The notes beneath the pieces were generated by a model. It saw nothing but the letters and a program-made list of their open reading frames with translations, made no database searches and was not told where the DNA came from. A stretch of 64,000 nucleotides of DNA from Pengzhenrongella frigida (GTDB lineage: Bacteria; Actinomycetota; Actinomycetes; Actinomycetales; Cellulomonadaceae). The stretch is taken from positions 24,512 through 88,511 of the forward strand of contig NZ_SDWW01000014.1 of NCBI RefSeq assembly GCF_004168625.1, given 5' to 3'. Positions 36,180 through 44,779 of the stretch are shown here, piece by piece (positions within the stretch are counted from its first letter, which is position 1; each line of letters starts with the position of its first letter). The position numbers and the translations under genes were made by a program.

Positions 36180-37478
36180 GTGCACCGGCCCTACAGCGAG
36201 ATCCTCAAGACACCGGGCTCGTTGGCTTTCTCGGCTGCTGGCGTGCTCGCGAGACTGCCGATCTCGATGGTCGGGATCGGGATCGTGCTCATGGTCTCCG
36301 CGATCTACGACTCGTACGGGCTGGCCGGGCGGATCTCGGCGGTGTACGTGATCGCGAACGCCGTCTGCGGTCCCCAGCTCGCGCGCTACGTGGACCGGTA
36401 CGGCCAGGCGCGGATCATGCGCCCGGCCATCGCGGTCGCCGTCGTCGGGATCGCGGCCCTCGTGCTGGTCGCCTCGGCGCAGGCCCACCCGGTCTGGCTC
36501 TACGCCACGGCGATCGTCGCGGGCGTCCCGGCCGGCTCGTTCGGCTCGCTGGTGCGGGCCCGCTGGTCGTACGTGCTCCACGATCCCCGCCAGCTGCACA
36601 CCGCCTACTCGCTCGAGTCGGCGCTCGACGAGGCCGTGTTCGTCATCGGCCCCGTGCTCGCCACGGTGCTGGCCACCTCGGTCGCCCCGTCCGCCGGCCT
36701 GATCGTGCCGATGGTCGCGCTGATCGTCGGGGGGTACCTGTTCCTGTCGCTGCACCGGACCGAGCCGCCCGCGTATCAGGCCGTCCTGGCCGCATCTCAA
36801 ACCGTTCCGGCCGCGCCCGGCGTCCCGGGCGCGCAGACCGACTCCCTCGGGACGGCCGCGCAACCCGCACCACGCCGCACGCGGGCCCGCAGCGTCCTGC
36901 GGTCCCCCGGCATGCTGGTGCTGGCCATCGTCTTCGTCGCGATGGGTGGCATCTTCGGCGCGACCGACGTCTCGACGGTCGCGTTCGCGCAGGAACAGGG
37001 CTCGAAGGCCTCAGCCGGTTTCGTGCTCGCCTCGTTCGCGCTGGGCTCGATGATCTCCGGCCTCGGCTACGGCGCGCGGCACTGGCTGACGCCGCTGTGG
37101 AAGCGGTTCGCGATCGGGATGGTCGCCCTCGCGTTCGGGGTCTCGCTCTTCTTCCTGGTCAACAGCATCCCGATGCTCGCCCTGGTGATGTTCGTGACCG
37201 GCTTCGCGATCGCCCCGACGCTGATCAACGGCAACGGGCTGGTCCAGTACTTCGTGCCGCCCGAACGGCTGACCGAGGGGCTGACCTGGGTGGGCACGAC
37301 GCTCGGGATCGGCGTCTCGTTCGGTTCCTCGATCGCCGGGATGCTGATCGATCGCCAGGGCTCCCGCGGCGGGTTCGCCGTGGTCGCCTTCTGCGGCGGG
37401 TTCGCCGTGCTCGCCACGTTGGCCTCGCTCCGCGCGCTGCGGGCCGGCAACCCCGCGGTCGTCGTCGTCGGCCCGTAG
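36180..37478 (+). CDS. Major facilitator superfamily transporter
   Basis: 432 residues and about twelve hydrophobic helices, six before and six after a central cytoplasmic loop (about 205-245) rich in Pro and Ala. The A-like motif between helices 2 and 3 is ARYVDRYGQARIMRP. Domain two starts SPGMLVLAIVFVAMGGIFGATDVSTVAF. It resembles sugar-efflux or drug-proton MFS proteins, substrate unknown. GTG 36180 is preferred since GGGAGAGA precedes it; ATG 36162 would add six residues. It lies 62 bp after pgm in the same direction. Confidence 0.87.
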   Translation: MHRPYSEILKTPGSLAFSAAGVLARLPISMVGIGIVLMVSAIYDSYGLAGRISAVYVIANAVCGPQLARYVDRYGQARIMRPAIAVAVVGIAALVLVASAQAHPVWLYATAIVAGVPAGSFGSLVRARWSYVLHDPRQLHTAYSLESALDEAVFVIGPVLATVLATSVAPSAGLIVPMVALIVGGYLFLSLHRTEPPAYQAVLAASQTVPAAPGVPGAQTDSLGTAAQPAPRRTRARSVLRSPGMLVLAIVFVAMGGIFGATDVSTVAFAQEQGSKASAGFVLASFALGSMISGLGYGARHWLTPLWKRFAIGMVALAFGVSLFFLVNSIPMLALVMFVTGFAIAPTLINGNGLVQYFVPPERLTEGLTWVGTTLGIGVSFGSSIAGMLIDRQGSRGGFAVVAFCGGFAVLATLASLRALRAGNPAVVVVGP

Positions 37479-37519
37479 GCACGAGGCACCGCGTCGCGAA
37501 CGAGGATCCAACCGCCGAG

Positions 37520-38215
37520 CTAGAAGCCGTTGAGGTCGCGGATGTGGGCGCGGGCGGCGGTCATGATCTCGCGCATGACGCGCTCGGCCTCGTCCGCATC
37601 GCCGATCAGGATCGCGTGCGCGACGGCGTCGTGCCCGTCCAGCGACTCGGTGCCCGGCTCGCGCTGCGCCTGCCCCTCATGGGTGCGCCCCACGAGGACC
37701 TCCGCGAAGACGTCGGTCAGGGCGGCGAACATCTCGTTGCCGCTCGCGCGGAGCACCGCGGTGTGGAAGGCGACGTCGAGGGCGAGGTACTCCTCGCTCA
37801 GCCGGGCCTCGCCCGCCGCCCGCATCCGGCCGGCGATCACGACGAGCTCGGCGCGCTGGGCGTCCGTCGCGTGCCGCGCCGCGGCGCTCGCCGCGAGCGG
37901 TTCGACCGCGACCCGGAGCTCGTTCAGGGAGCGCAGCTGCGCGGAGCGCCCCGGACCCCCCAGCCGCCAGCGGATGATCCGCGGGTCGAGGACGTCCCAC
38001 TCCTCGGTCGGCCGGACCACGATGCCGACCCGTCGACCCGACGTCACCAGCTGGAGCTGCTCGAGCAGGCGCATGCACTCGCGCGCCACGGTCCGGGAGA
38101 CTCCGAACCGCTGCTGCAGCCGCTCGAGGGTGAGGACGCTGCCCGCGACCAGCTCACCGGCGGTGATCTCCCGCCCGAGCGTGTCGAGCACTGAAGTGTG
38201 CAGCCCTTCGGACAT
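37520..38215 (-). CDS. FadR-type GntR regulator with FCD domain
   Basis: 231 residues. An N-terminal winged helix (about 5-70; LQQRFGVSRTVARECMRLLEQL) is followed by an all-helical FCD effector domain with metal-ligand-like residues in LALDVAFHTAVLRASGN and GHDAVAHAILIGD. The linker DPRIIRWRL is typical of actinobacterial regulators annotated as gluconate or sugar-acid repressors. The target is unknown; no sugar-acid gene is adjacent. The 242 bp upstream are the most AT-rich stretch nearby and should hold its promoter. Confidence 0.9.
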   Translation of the reverse strand: MSEGLHTSVLDTLGREITAGELVAGSVLTLERLQQRFGVSRTVARECMRLLEQLQLVTSGRRVGIVVRPTEEWDVLDPRIIRWRLGGPGRSAQLRSLNELRVAVEPLAASAAARHATDAQRAELVVIAGRMRAAGEARLSEEYLALDVAFHTAVLRASGNEMFAALTDVFAEVLVGRTHEGQAQREPGTESLDGHDAVAHAILIGDADEAERVMREIMTAARAHIRDLNGF

Positions 38216-38457
38216 TTCGGCCCTTCGCTACCCCCGATGGAGCGTTCTGTATCAGTTTGTCTACTCTGACCCAGTTGCGCATTATTACCGTCGCGCGACT
38301 TTACACCGAGATGGCGCAATCCGGACGAGAATCTCACCGGAGCCGCAGGTTGAGCGCCGAAAAGTCCCCCGGACGGACCAGAAGCAGACGATTTCCACAC
38401 AAATGCCCATCGCTGCCGCAGCGATCAGCCGCCCGGGATGGTCGTCCGCGCGGGTCG

Positions 38458-38763
38458 TCAGTTCGTTCCGGGACCACTCTCGCGGGAGTCGACGACGTAT
38501 TCGACCGTGCCGGCGAGCTTTTCCTTGAACGTCGAGCCCTCGGACTTGGCGAACTCGGCCACCCGGTCCTTGAGCGCCGCGCCCTCGGTCTTGGCGAACT
38601 CGGTCGCCTTGCTGCTGAGGTCGGTGACCTGGGCCTGGACCCGTGGATCCGACCAGGCATCCTGGGTCCAGCCGCGGACCTTCTCCACCTGCTCCCGCCC
38701 CGCCTTGGTCCCGAGGAGGTACCCGAGCCCTGCACCGACGATGAATGCCGCTTTCGACCCCAT
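38458..38763 (-). CDS. Small YtxH-like membrane-associated protein
   Basis: 101 residues. An N-terminal glycine-zipper-like hydrophobic segment (AAFIVGAGLGYLLGTKAGRE) is followed by an amphipathic helical region with repeated FAK motifs (EFAKTEGAALKDRVAEFAKSEG). YtxH-like proteins have this layout and are linked to stress or envelope functions in Gram-positives, without known mechanism. ATG 38763 has GGGGAG six bases upstream. It sits 73 bp beyond the VIT-family gene start and is divergent from nothing; the same-strand neighbour upstream is not clearly co-transcribed. Confidence 0.75.
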   Translation of the reverse strand: MGSKAAFIVGAGLGYLLGTKAGREQVEKVRGWTQDAWSDPRVQAQVTDLSSKATEFAKTEGAALKDRVAEFAKSEGSTFKEKLAGTVEYVVDSRESGPGTN

Positions 38764-38836
38764 GTTCAACTCCCCGTGTGTGCGTTGGTGCGTCCGTGTC
38801 GTTGCGGTCGAGCCTACGGCGTGGGTCCCGGCGAGG

Positions 38837-39934
38837 TCAGCCGACCGTGGCCCCGAACGCCAACCCGAGCAGATACGTCACCGCCGCGGCGCCGTAGCCG
38901 ATCGCGAGCTGGCGCAGCGCGCGCCGGACCGGCGGCCCGCCCGAGAGGATCCCGACCGTCGCCCCCGTCAGCAGGAGCGCCAGCCCGACGAGCGCGGACG
39001 CGAGCAGCACGGCGGCCAGCCCCTCGAGCCCGAACAGGTAGGGCAGCACGGGGATGAGCGCACCCGAGGCGAAGAAGCAGAAGCTCGAGGCGGCCGCGCC
39101 CGCTCCGGTGCCGATCGCCTCGTGCTCGTCGGGCGGGGACGACGACGGCGGCTCCACCACCCCCGCGAGCACGCCTCGGGCATGCTCGACGGCGTCGTCC
39201 TCCGCCATCCCGCGGGCCCGGTACACCAGCGCCAGCTCGTTGGCGTCGACGTCCAGGTAGGGGACGGCGCCCTGCGCGTACAGGTTCGACGACGAGGCCT
39301 CGAGCAGCTCGCGCTGGGAGCGGACCGACACGTACTCCCCGGCCGCCATCGACAACGCTCCCGCGAGCAGGCCGGCGAAGCCGGTGAGCAGCACGGTCGC
39401 GGGCCCGACGCCGCTCGCGCCGATCCCGAGGATCAGGGCCAGGTTGCTCACGAGCCCGTCGTTCGCCCCGAAGACCGCGGCCCGGAAGGTCCCGGACATC
39501 CGGTTGCGGCCGCGGGTGGCCAGACCGCGCACGACCTCCTCGTGGATCTGCTCGTCGGCGGCCATCGCCGCCGTGGCGTCCAGGTTCGTCGCGTACTGGG
39601 ACCTCGCCTCCGCCCGTTGCGCCAGGGCGAGCACGAAGACCGAACCGAACCGCCGGGCCAGGAACCCGAGCGTGCGGGTGCGGAAGTCACCGCGCGGCAC
39701 CCGGCCGACGTCGTCACCGAGGAGGCCGAGCCAGTGCGCCTCGTGCCGTCCCTCGGCCGCAGCCAGGGCGAGCAGGATCGCGCGCTCCTCACCCGTGCGG
39801 CGCGCGGCCAGGTCGCGGTAGACGGCCGCCTCGGCCCGCTCGTCGGCGAGGTACTGCCGCCAGCGCTTGAGGTCGCTCGGGGTGGGGGTGCGCGCGTGCG
39901 CGGCGGGTCCGGGCGAGGCTGGCATAGGCGACAT
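38837..39934 (-). CDS. Ferritin-like/VIT fusion iron or manganese transporter (MbfA-like)
   Basis: 365 residues. The N-terminal ferritin-like four-helix domain (about 20-140) has candidate diiron ligands E35, E61-x2-H64 and E128-x2-H131. The C-terminal VIT1/CCC1 domain (about 145-365) has GANDGLVSNLALILGIGASG, then AGALSMAAGEYVSVRSQRE and three more helices. Proteins with this fusion, such as Bradyrhizobium MbfA, export iron and protect from peroxide stress. Start ATG 39934 follows GAGG; ATG 39925 is possible. It shares the strand with a Gfo/Idh/MocA oxidoreductase upstream. Confidence 0.9.
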   Translation of the reverse strand: MSPMPASPGPAAHARTPTPSDLKRWRQYLADERAEAAVYRDLAARRTGEERAILLALAAAEGRHEAHWLGLLGDDVGRVPRGDFRTRTLGFLARRFGSVFVLALAQRAEARSQYATNLDATAAMAADEQIHEEVVRGLATRGRNRMSGTFRAAVFGANDGLVSNLALILGIGASGVGPATVLLTGFAGLLAGALSMAAGEYVSVRSQRELLEASSSNLYAQGAVPYLDVDANELALVYRARGMAEDDAVEHARGVLAGVVEPPSSSPPDEHEAIGTGAGAAASSFCFFASGALIPVLPYLFGLEGLAAVLLASALVGLALLLTGATVGILSGGPPVRRALRQLAIGYGAAAVTYLLGLAFGATVG

Positions 39935-39970
39935 CTTCCCTCAAGGTCCCCGCCGCCGACCCGCGGGCGC

Positions 39971-41128
39971 TCAGTGGGCCCAGGCCTCGACGTGCGTGCG
40001 CACGCTCACCCCGGTGCGGGCGGCGGTGCCGATCGCGAGCCCGAGCAGGTGGTCCTGGCAGCCCTGGGCGAGCGGGTACGGCGCCGGCCCGCCCGCGACC
40101 CACGCGGCGGTGCCGGCGAGCAGGGCCGCGACGGCCAGGTCGTCGTCGGCCAGGCGCGCCCCTTGGAAGACGTTGCGGTACAGGACCTGACCGTCGACGC
40201 TCAGGTGGTCGAGGTCGAAGCCGTCGAGGTTCTGCTCGATCCCGGCCTGCCGGCGCACCAGGTGGGACTCCACCACGGTCCGGTCGCCGGTGAGCCGGAC
40301 GATCCGGTCGTCGACGAGCTCACCTCGGCTCCCGCGCACCACGATCCGGTTGGTCCGCAGCGGGTTGTGCCACTGGTTGTCGGTGAAGTCGTACAGCCCG
40401 CTGCGCCCGTCGCCGAAGTCGAGGGTCGCGATCGTCGTCGTCGCGTCGCGCGCCGTGTCGTCGCTGGTCCACCCGGCGCGCGTGATCGGGTCCACGAGCG
40501 GCGCGGTGAACGTCCGCGCGCTCACGTCGACCACACCAAAGCCGACCCCACTCGAGCCGGCGCCTGCATCGCCGCCCACGCCCACGCCCACGCCCAGCAT
40601 CGCCCGGATCACCGCGACCGCGTGGTACTGGTGCGTCGAGGAGATCTGCACCGACGTCACCTCGCCGACGAGCCCGAGGCGCAGGGCAGCGAGGCGCGCC
40701 GCGTGGGCGGGCATGAACGGGCTGTGCTCGGCGACCTGGACCAGGCCGGACTGGCCGACGTCGGCCCACAGGGCGCGCAGGCCGGCGAGGTCGGGCGCCG
40801 GCGGGGTCTCGGCGAGGACCGGCACGTCCCAGGCGACGAGCTCGCGGATGACGCCGGGCGACACCGCCCACGGAACGGCGACCACGACGAAGTCGGGGAG
40901 CTCGAGCTCGAACGCGGCCGCGATCGTGGGAGCGGTCGGCACGCCCCACGCACGGGCGACGTCGGCCCGGCGCTCCTCGCCGCGACTCACGACGGCAGTC
41001 ACCGCGAACCGTTCCGGCATCAGACGCGCCAGCCGCGCGAAGAACTCCGCCCGCCAGCCGCTGCCGACGATCGCGAACCGCGCCTGGGCGATGCCGTTCG
41101 CCGTGCCCGGGTCGAGGCTGTGCGTCAT
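39971..41128 (-). CDS. Gfo/Idh/MocA family oxidoreductase
   Basis: 385 residues. The Rossmann fold opens ARFAIVGSGWRAEFFARLAR, then RADVARAWGVPTAPT, and the conserved region VPVLAETPPAPDLAGLRAL carries the position of the usual EKP lysine loop. Here the motif reads AETP, so the catalytic lysine of EKP is missing, which is seen in some family members. The C-terminal domain is the GFO_IDH_MocA_C fold. A short Gly/Val repeat (about 200-215) is coded by CGCCCA repeats. Substrate is unknown; a sugar or cyclitol is usual. Confidence 0.85.
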   Translation of the reverse strand: MTHSLDPGTANGIAQARFAIVGSGWRAEFFARLARLMPERFAVTAVVSRGEERRADVARAWGVPTAPTIAAAFELELPDFVVVAVPWAVSPGVIRELVAWDVPVLAETPPAPDLAGLRALWADVGQSGLVQVAEHSPFMPAHAARLAALRLGLVGEVTSVQISSTHQYHAVAVIRAMLGVGVGVGGDAGAGSSGVGFGVVDVSARTFTAPLVDPITRAGWTSDDTARDATTTIATLDFGDGRSGLYDFTDNQWHNPLRTNRIVVRGSRGELVDDRIVRLTGDRTVVESHLVRRQAGIEQNLDGFDLDHLSVDGQVLYRNVFQGARLADDDLAVAALLAGTAAWVAGGPAPYPLAQGCQDHLLGLAIGTAARTGVSVRTHVEAWAH

Positions 41129-41241
41129 GGCGGGGACTCCTCGGGTCTGCCCCGGGGCCACGCCGGTCCGGGGCCTCTCGACCCTAGCCCCGGACCGGAC
41201 CTCGCCCCGGCACGTCGCAGCCTCCCTCAGACGGCCGGTTC

Positions 41242-42096
41242 TCAGACGGCCGCGCGGAGCCCCTCGGCGAGCGTCGTCGTCGGCCGCCCGAGCAGCCGGC
41301 CCAGGTCGCCCGACGTCTCGGCGAGCAGCCCCGCCCGCGTGTCCCCGTCGAGCGCGACGATGAACCCCGCCGTGCCCGGGTCGATTCCCGCCTCGGCGAG
41401 GGCGGCCAGGTGCTCCTCGGGGGCCAGCGAGCGGTAGGCCACCGTCCGGCCGACGATCTGGCCGAGGACCTCAGCCAGCTCGTCGAAGCCCCACGCGGTG
41501 TCGCCGGAGAGCTCGTAGACGCGGCTCTCGTGCCCCTTCTCGGTCAGGACGCGGGCGGCCGCGGCGGCGTAGTCCGCCCGGGTCGCACTCGCGACGCGGC
41601 CCGCCCCGACGCTGGCGACCAGCTCCCCGGTGGACCGGGCGTGCTCGACGTTGCCGAGGTAGTTCTCGGTGTACCAACCGTTGCGCAGGATCGTGAACGC
41701 GAGGCCGGACGCCCGGATCAGCACCTCGGTCGCCCTGTGCTCGGGCGCCAGGATGAGGGCGGTCGTGTCCGCCTGGGGAGCGCTCGTGTACACGATCCGG
41801 TGGACGCGCGCCGTCACGGCCGCGTCGATCACGTTGGTGTGCTGGACCAGCCGCTGGCCGACCTCGCTGCCCGAGACGAGGAGGACGACGTCGGCCCCGG
41901 TGAAGGCCGCGACGAGCGTGTCCGGCGCCGCGTAGTCGATCGCGGCGACCCGGACGCCACGCGCGGCGAGGTCGGCCAGCGTGTCGACGCGACGCCCGGC
42001 CGCGACGATCTCGTCCGGCGGCAGCCCGCCGGCGAGCAGAGCCTCGACGACGAGGCGACCGAGATGGCCCGTGGCACCGGTGACGACGACAGACAT
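41242..42096 (-). CDS. NmrA-like NAD(P)H:quinone oxidoreductase (QOR2 type)
   Basis: 284-residue atypical short-chain dehydrogenase. NADPH-binding loop VVVTGATGHLGRLV, then VLLVSGSEVGQRLVQHTNVIDAA and FTILRNGWYTENY are typical of E. coli QorB/ytfG-like quinone reductases. These enzymes reduce quinones and protect from oxidative stress. They are often controlled by a redox-sensing HxlR-family repressor. No such regulator gene is adjacent, but a perfect inverted repeat sits 12 bp upstream of the start. GAGAGGA lies before ATG 42096. Confidence 0.9.
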   Translation of the reverse strand: MSVVVTGATGHLGRLVVEALLAGGLPPDEIVAAGRRVDTLADLAARGVRVAAIDYAAPDTLVAAFTGADVVLLVSGSEVGQRLVQHTNVIDAAVTARVHRIVYTSAPQADTTALILAPEHRATEVLIRASGLAFTILRNGWYTENYLGNVEHARSTGELVASVGAGRVASATRADYAAAAARVLTEKGHESRVYELSGDTAWGFDELAEVLGQIVGRTVAYRSLAPEEHLAALAEAGIDPGTAGFIVALDGDTRAGLLAETSGDLGRLLGRPTTTLAEGLRAAV

Positions 42097-42107
42097 GAGG
42101 GTCCTCT

Positions 42108-42140
42108 CGATTGTTGAGTAGTTGAACGGGTCAACAATCG
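42108..42140. promoter_or_regulatory. Inverted repeat operator upstream of the quinone oxidoreductase
   Basis: Arms CGATTGTTGA (42108-42117) and TCAACAATCG (42131-42140) are perfectly complementary with a 13-bp spacer. A nested pair GTTGA/TCAAC (42121-42125, 42131-42135) shares the right arm. It lies between the oxidoreductase start at 42096 and the permease stop at 42154. Its AT-rich character in a GC-rich region and its place upstream of a redox gene suggest a repressor site. Confidence 0.7.
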
Positions 42141-42153
42141 CGCGCCGAAATCG

Positions 42154-43533
42154 TTACCGGTGAGGGGCCAGCCGACCGCGTCGCGCCCGAACCCGCTCGC
42201 GGGTGACGTAGATCGCGACCACGATCCCCACGAGCACCGCGGTCGCGAAGACCTGAGCTCGAGCGGCGTCGTCGGTGAGCATGAGGCCGACCAGTCCGAC
42301 CAGCAGGGCCAGCGTGAGCCAGCTGAGGTACGGGAAGCCCCACACCCGGACCGTCAGCAGGCCCTCCGCCTCGAGCCGGCGACGCAGGCGCAGCTGAGAG
42401 ATCGCGATCACGATCCAGATCACGACGAGGGACGAGCCCACCGCGTTCAGCAGGAGGCCGAGCAGCTGGTCCGGCAGCAGCCAGTTGAGCAGCACGCTGA
42501 CCAGCGCGAACACGACCGAGACGAGCACGGCGGTCACCGGCACGTCCTGCCGGGAGACGTGCGTCAGCGACGGCGGTCCGTCGCCCCGCTGGGCGAGCGA
42601 GAACGCCATCCGCGACGTGCCGTAGATGTTCGCGTTGAACGCGGACATGAGCGCCACGACGACGACGATCTCCATCATCAGCGCCAGGCCCGGGATGTTC
42701 GCCAGCTCGAGGACCGCGACGAACGGACCCGCGAGGAGCGCCGGCGAGTTCCACGGCAGCACCAGCACCATGATCGCCACGGAGCCGACGTAGAACAGCA
42801 TGATCCGCCACACGACGCTGCGAGCCGCGGCCGCGATGCTGCGCTGGGGGTCGTCCGACTCGGCCGCCGCGATCGTGACGATCTCGATGCCGCCGAAGGC
42901 GAAGACGACCACGAGCAGGCCCGCGGCGACCTGGCCGACGCCGTTGGGGGCGAAGCCGCCCTCACCGAGCAGGTTCGTGAACCCGACCGGCTCGGTGCCC
43001 GGCAGCAGCCCGAAGACCAGGGCGGTGCCGACCACCAGGAACACGACGATCACGGCGACCTTGAGGGCCGCGAACCAGAACTCGAACTCCCCGAAGTTGC
43101 GGACCCCGACGAGGTTCACGGCCGCGAAGAAGGCGATCAGCGTGAGAGCGACCGTCCACTGCGGCACGGCGGGGATCCAGCTGTGCACGATCGACGACGC
43201 CCCGGTGAGCTCGACCCCGAGCACCATGATCAGCGTGAACCAGTAGACCCACCCGAGGGTGAACCCGGCCCAGCGGCCGATGCCCTCCTCGGCGTACGTC
43301 GAGAACGAGCCGCTCGAGGGCAACGCCGCTGCCATCTCGGCGAGCATCCGCATGACGAGGACGACCAGCACCCCGGCGATCGCGTAGGACAGCAGGATCG
43401 CCGGTCCGGCCGTGCGGATCCCGGTCCCCGTGCCGAGGAACAGCCCCGCGCCGATCGCCGATCCGAGGCCCATCATCGTGAGATGACGCACCTTGAGCCC
43501 TGTACCGAGATGCTCGGTTTCGTTGCCTGACAC
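42154..43533 (-). CDS. Amino acid permease, APC superfamily (AAT type)
   Basis: 459 residues with twelve predicted helices. It opens with KVRHLTMMGLGSAIGAGLFLGTGTGI, the consensus of AAT-type permeases, then RMLAEMAAALPSSGSFSTYA and EFEFWFAALKVAVIVVFLVVG. Similar to GABA, aromatic or branched amino acid permeases; the substrate is unknown. GTG 43533 is chosen because TACCCT lies six bases before it and the domain starts soon after. It is divergent from the FKBP gene. Confidence 0.9.
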   Translation of the reverse strand: MSGNETEHLGTGLKVRHLTMMGLGSAIGAGLFLGTGTGIRTAGPAILLSYAIAGVLVVLVMRMLAEMAAALPSSGSFSTYAEEGIGRWAGFTLGWVYWFTLIMVLGVELTGASSIVHSWIPAVPQWTVALTLIAFFAAVNLVGVRNFGEFEFWFAALKVAVIVVFLVVGTALVFGLLPGTEPVGFTNLLGEGGFAPNGVGQVAAGLLVVVFAFGGIEIVTIAAAESDDPQRSIAAAARSVVWRIMLFYVGSVAIMVLVLPWNSPALLAGPFVAVLELANIPGLALMMEIVVVVALMSAFNANIYGTSRMAFSLAQRGDGPPSLTHVSRQDVPVTAVLVSVVFALVSVLLNWLLPDQLLGLLLNAVGSSLVVIWIVIAISQLRLRRRLEAEGLLTVRVWGFPYLSWLTLALLVGLVGLMLTDDAARAQVFATAVLVGIVVAIYVTRERVRARRGRLAPHR

Positions 43534-43539
43534 GCGGCG

Positions 43540-43545
43540 AGGGTA
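43540..43545 (-). promoter_or_regulatory. Candidate -10 hexamer TACCCT of the amino acid permease gene
   Basis: On the minus strand TACCCT, CGCCGC, then GTG 43533; no Shine-Dalgarno sequence. It repeats the six-base leaderless spacing seen elsewhere in the window. Confidence 0.5.
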
Positions 43546-43677
43546 CCTACCCGCGGCGCCCGCCCGATTGACGACCTCCCAGCGCACTCCCAGACTGTGC
43601 CCGTAAACTGCTCGCCGTCCGTCGCCGTGCGCGCGTACCGATTGCCGTGCACCGACCGCCGATGGGCAGCAACAACG

Positions 43678-44643
43678 ATGAAGGGCCCGATCTTGCGCCG
43701 ACTTACCCGTACCACGGTGGCCGCCTCCGTGGCCGCGCTCCTCCTGCTCGCCGGATGCTCGGGCGGCTCCGGCGACGATGCGACGCCGTCGGCCACCCCC
43801 AGCGCCGACTCCGCCGCGGACGCCGCTCCCGAGCCGACCGCCGAGGACATCGCGGCCCTCGAGGCGGTGAAGGTCGAAGGTGAGGCCGGCGCCGAGCCGA
43901 CCGTCACGTTCGAGCAGCCGTTCACCGTGTCCGCCGCGGTCGCCCGGGTGGTCACCGCCGGTACGGGCGAGGACCTCACCGACGGGCAGATCCTGTCCAT
44001 GAACTACATCGCGGTCTCCGGCGCGGACGGCACGACCCAGAGCACCACCTACGGCGCGGAGCCGGACCACATCACGATGGGCGACCCGTCCCTCATCCCT
44101 GCGCTCAACGACGCCCTCGCGGGCCAGCAGGTCGGCACGCGCGTCCTGCTCGCCAGCCCGGGCACCGAGGACACCGCCCTCCTGGCCATCGAGGTCACCG
44201 AGGCCAAGACCATCCCGACCCGCGCCGAGGGCGAGGCCGTGACTCCTGCGGACGGCCTGCCCGTGGTCGAGCTCGGCGACGACGGCGCCCCGACCATCAC
44301 CCCCGCCACGGGCGACGCGCCGACCGAGCTGGTCGTCCAGCCGCTGATCAAGGGCACGGGCGCCGCGGTCACGACGGGCCAGACCGTGACCTTCCAGTAC
44401 TCCGGCGTGCTGTGGGACGGCACGCCGTTCGACTCCTCGTGGGAGAACGGGGCACCCTTCACCACCACGATCGGCACCGGCGCGGTCATCCCGGGCTGGG
44501 ACCAGGGCCTCGTCGGGCAGACCGTCGGCAGCCAGGTGCTGCTGGTCGTCCCGCCGGCGCTCGGCTACGGCGAGACCGCCACGGGCGCGATCCCGGCGAG
44601 CTCGACCCTGGTCTTCGTCGTCGACATCCTCGACGCGAGCTGA
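43678..44643 (+). CDS. FKBP-type peptidyl-prolyl isomerase lipoprotein
   Basis: 321 residues. The signal peptide ends with lipobox LLLAGCSGG (Cys at about 27), so the mature protein is anchored outside the membrane. A Ser/Ala/Asp-rich linker is followed by a degenerate FKBP-like domain (about 85-180), then a complete C-terminal FKBP domain (about 225-320). The latter has VTFQYSGVLWDGTPFDSSW, VIPGWDQGLVGQTVGSQVLLVVPPALGYG and STLVFVVDIL. It would catalyse proline isomerisation in secreted proteins. Two-domain FKBP lipoproteins are common in Cellulomonas-like actinobacteria. Confidence 0.93.
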   Translation: MKGPILRRLTRTTVAASVAALLLLAGCSGGSGDDATPSATPSADSAADAAPEPTAEDIAALEAVKVEGEAGAEPTVTFEQPFTVSAAVARVVTAGTGEDLTDGQILSMNYIAVSGADGTTQSTTYGAEPDHITMGDPSLIPALNDALAGQQVGTRVLLASPGTEDTALLAIEVTEAKTIPTRAEGEAVTPADGLPVVELGDDGAPTITPATGDAPTELVVQPLIKGTGAAVTTGQTVTFQYSGVLWDGTPFDSSWENGAPFTTTIGTGAVIPGWDQGLVGQTVGSQVLLVVPPALGYGETATGAIPASSTLVFVVDILDAS

Positions 44644-44674
44644 TCCGCGCCACCTGATCGCCCCGCGCGACCTC

Positions 44675-44694
44675 GAACGGGACACATCCCGTTC
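44675..44694 (+). terminator. Hairpin after the FKBP gene
   Basis: GAACGGGA and TCCCGTTC form a perfect 8-bp stem with a CACA loop, 31 bp after the FKBP stop at 44643. No T tract follows. Confidence 0.65.
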
Positions 44695-44695
44695 A

Positions 44696-44754
44696 CCGAG
44701 AGCGACGTTCCGCCCCCTGCACGACGCACAATGGGGCTGGGACGTCGCTCTCGG
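44696..44754. promoter_or_regulatory. 13-bp inverted repeat with 33-nt spacer upstream of the PfkB kinase gene
   Basis: CCGAGAGCGACGT (44696-44708) and ACGTCGCTCTCGG (44742-44754) are exact complements. The right arm ends 25 bp before the start at 44780. It could be two identical operator sites in opposite orientation, or an RNA hairpin in the leader. The 33-nt spacer is too long for a simple terminator. Confidence 0.6.
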
Positions 44755-44779
44755 CGTCTGACCTGCGGGAGGGGACAAC

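Noticed and set aside
44696..44754. Riboswitch upstream of the PfkB kinase gene
   Set aside because: Only one stem is visible and none of the conserved cores of known riboswitches could be recognised.
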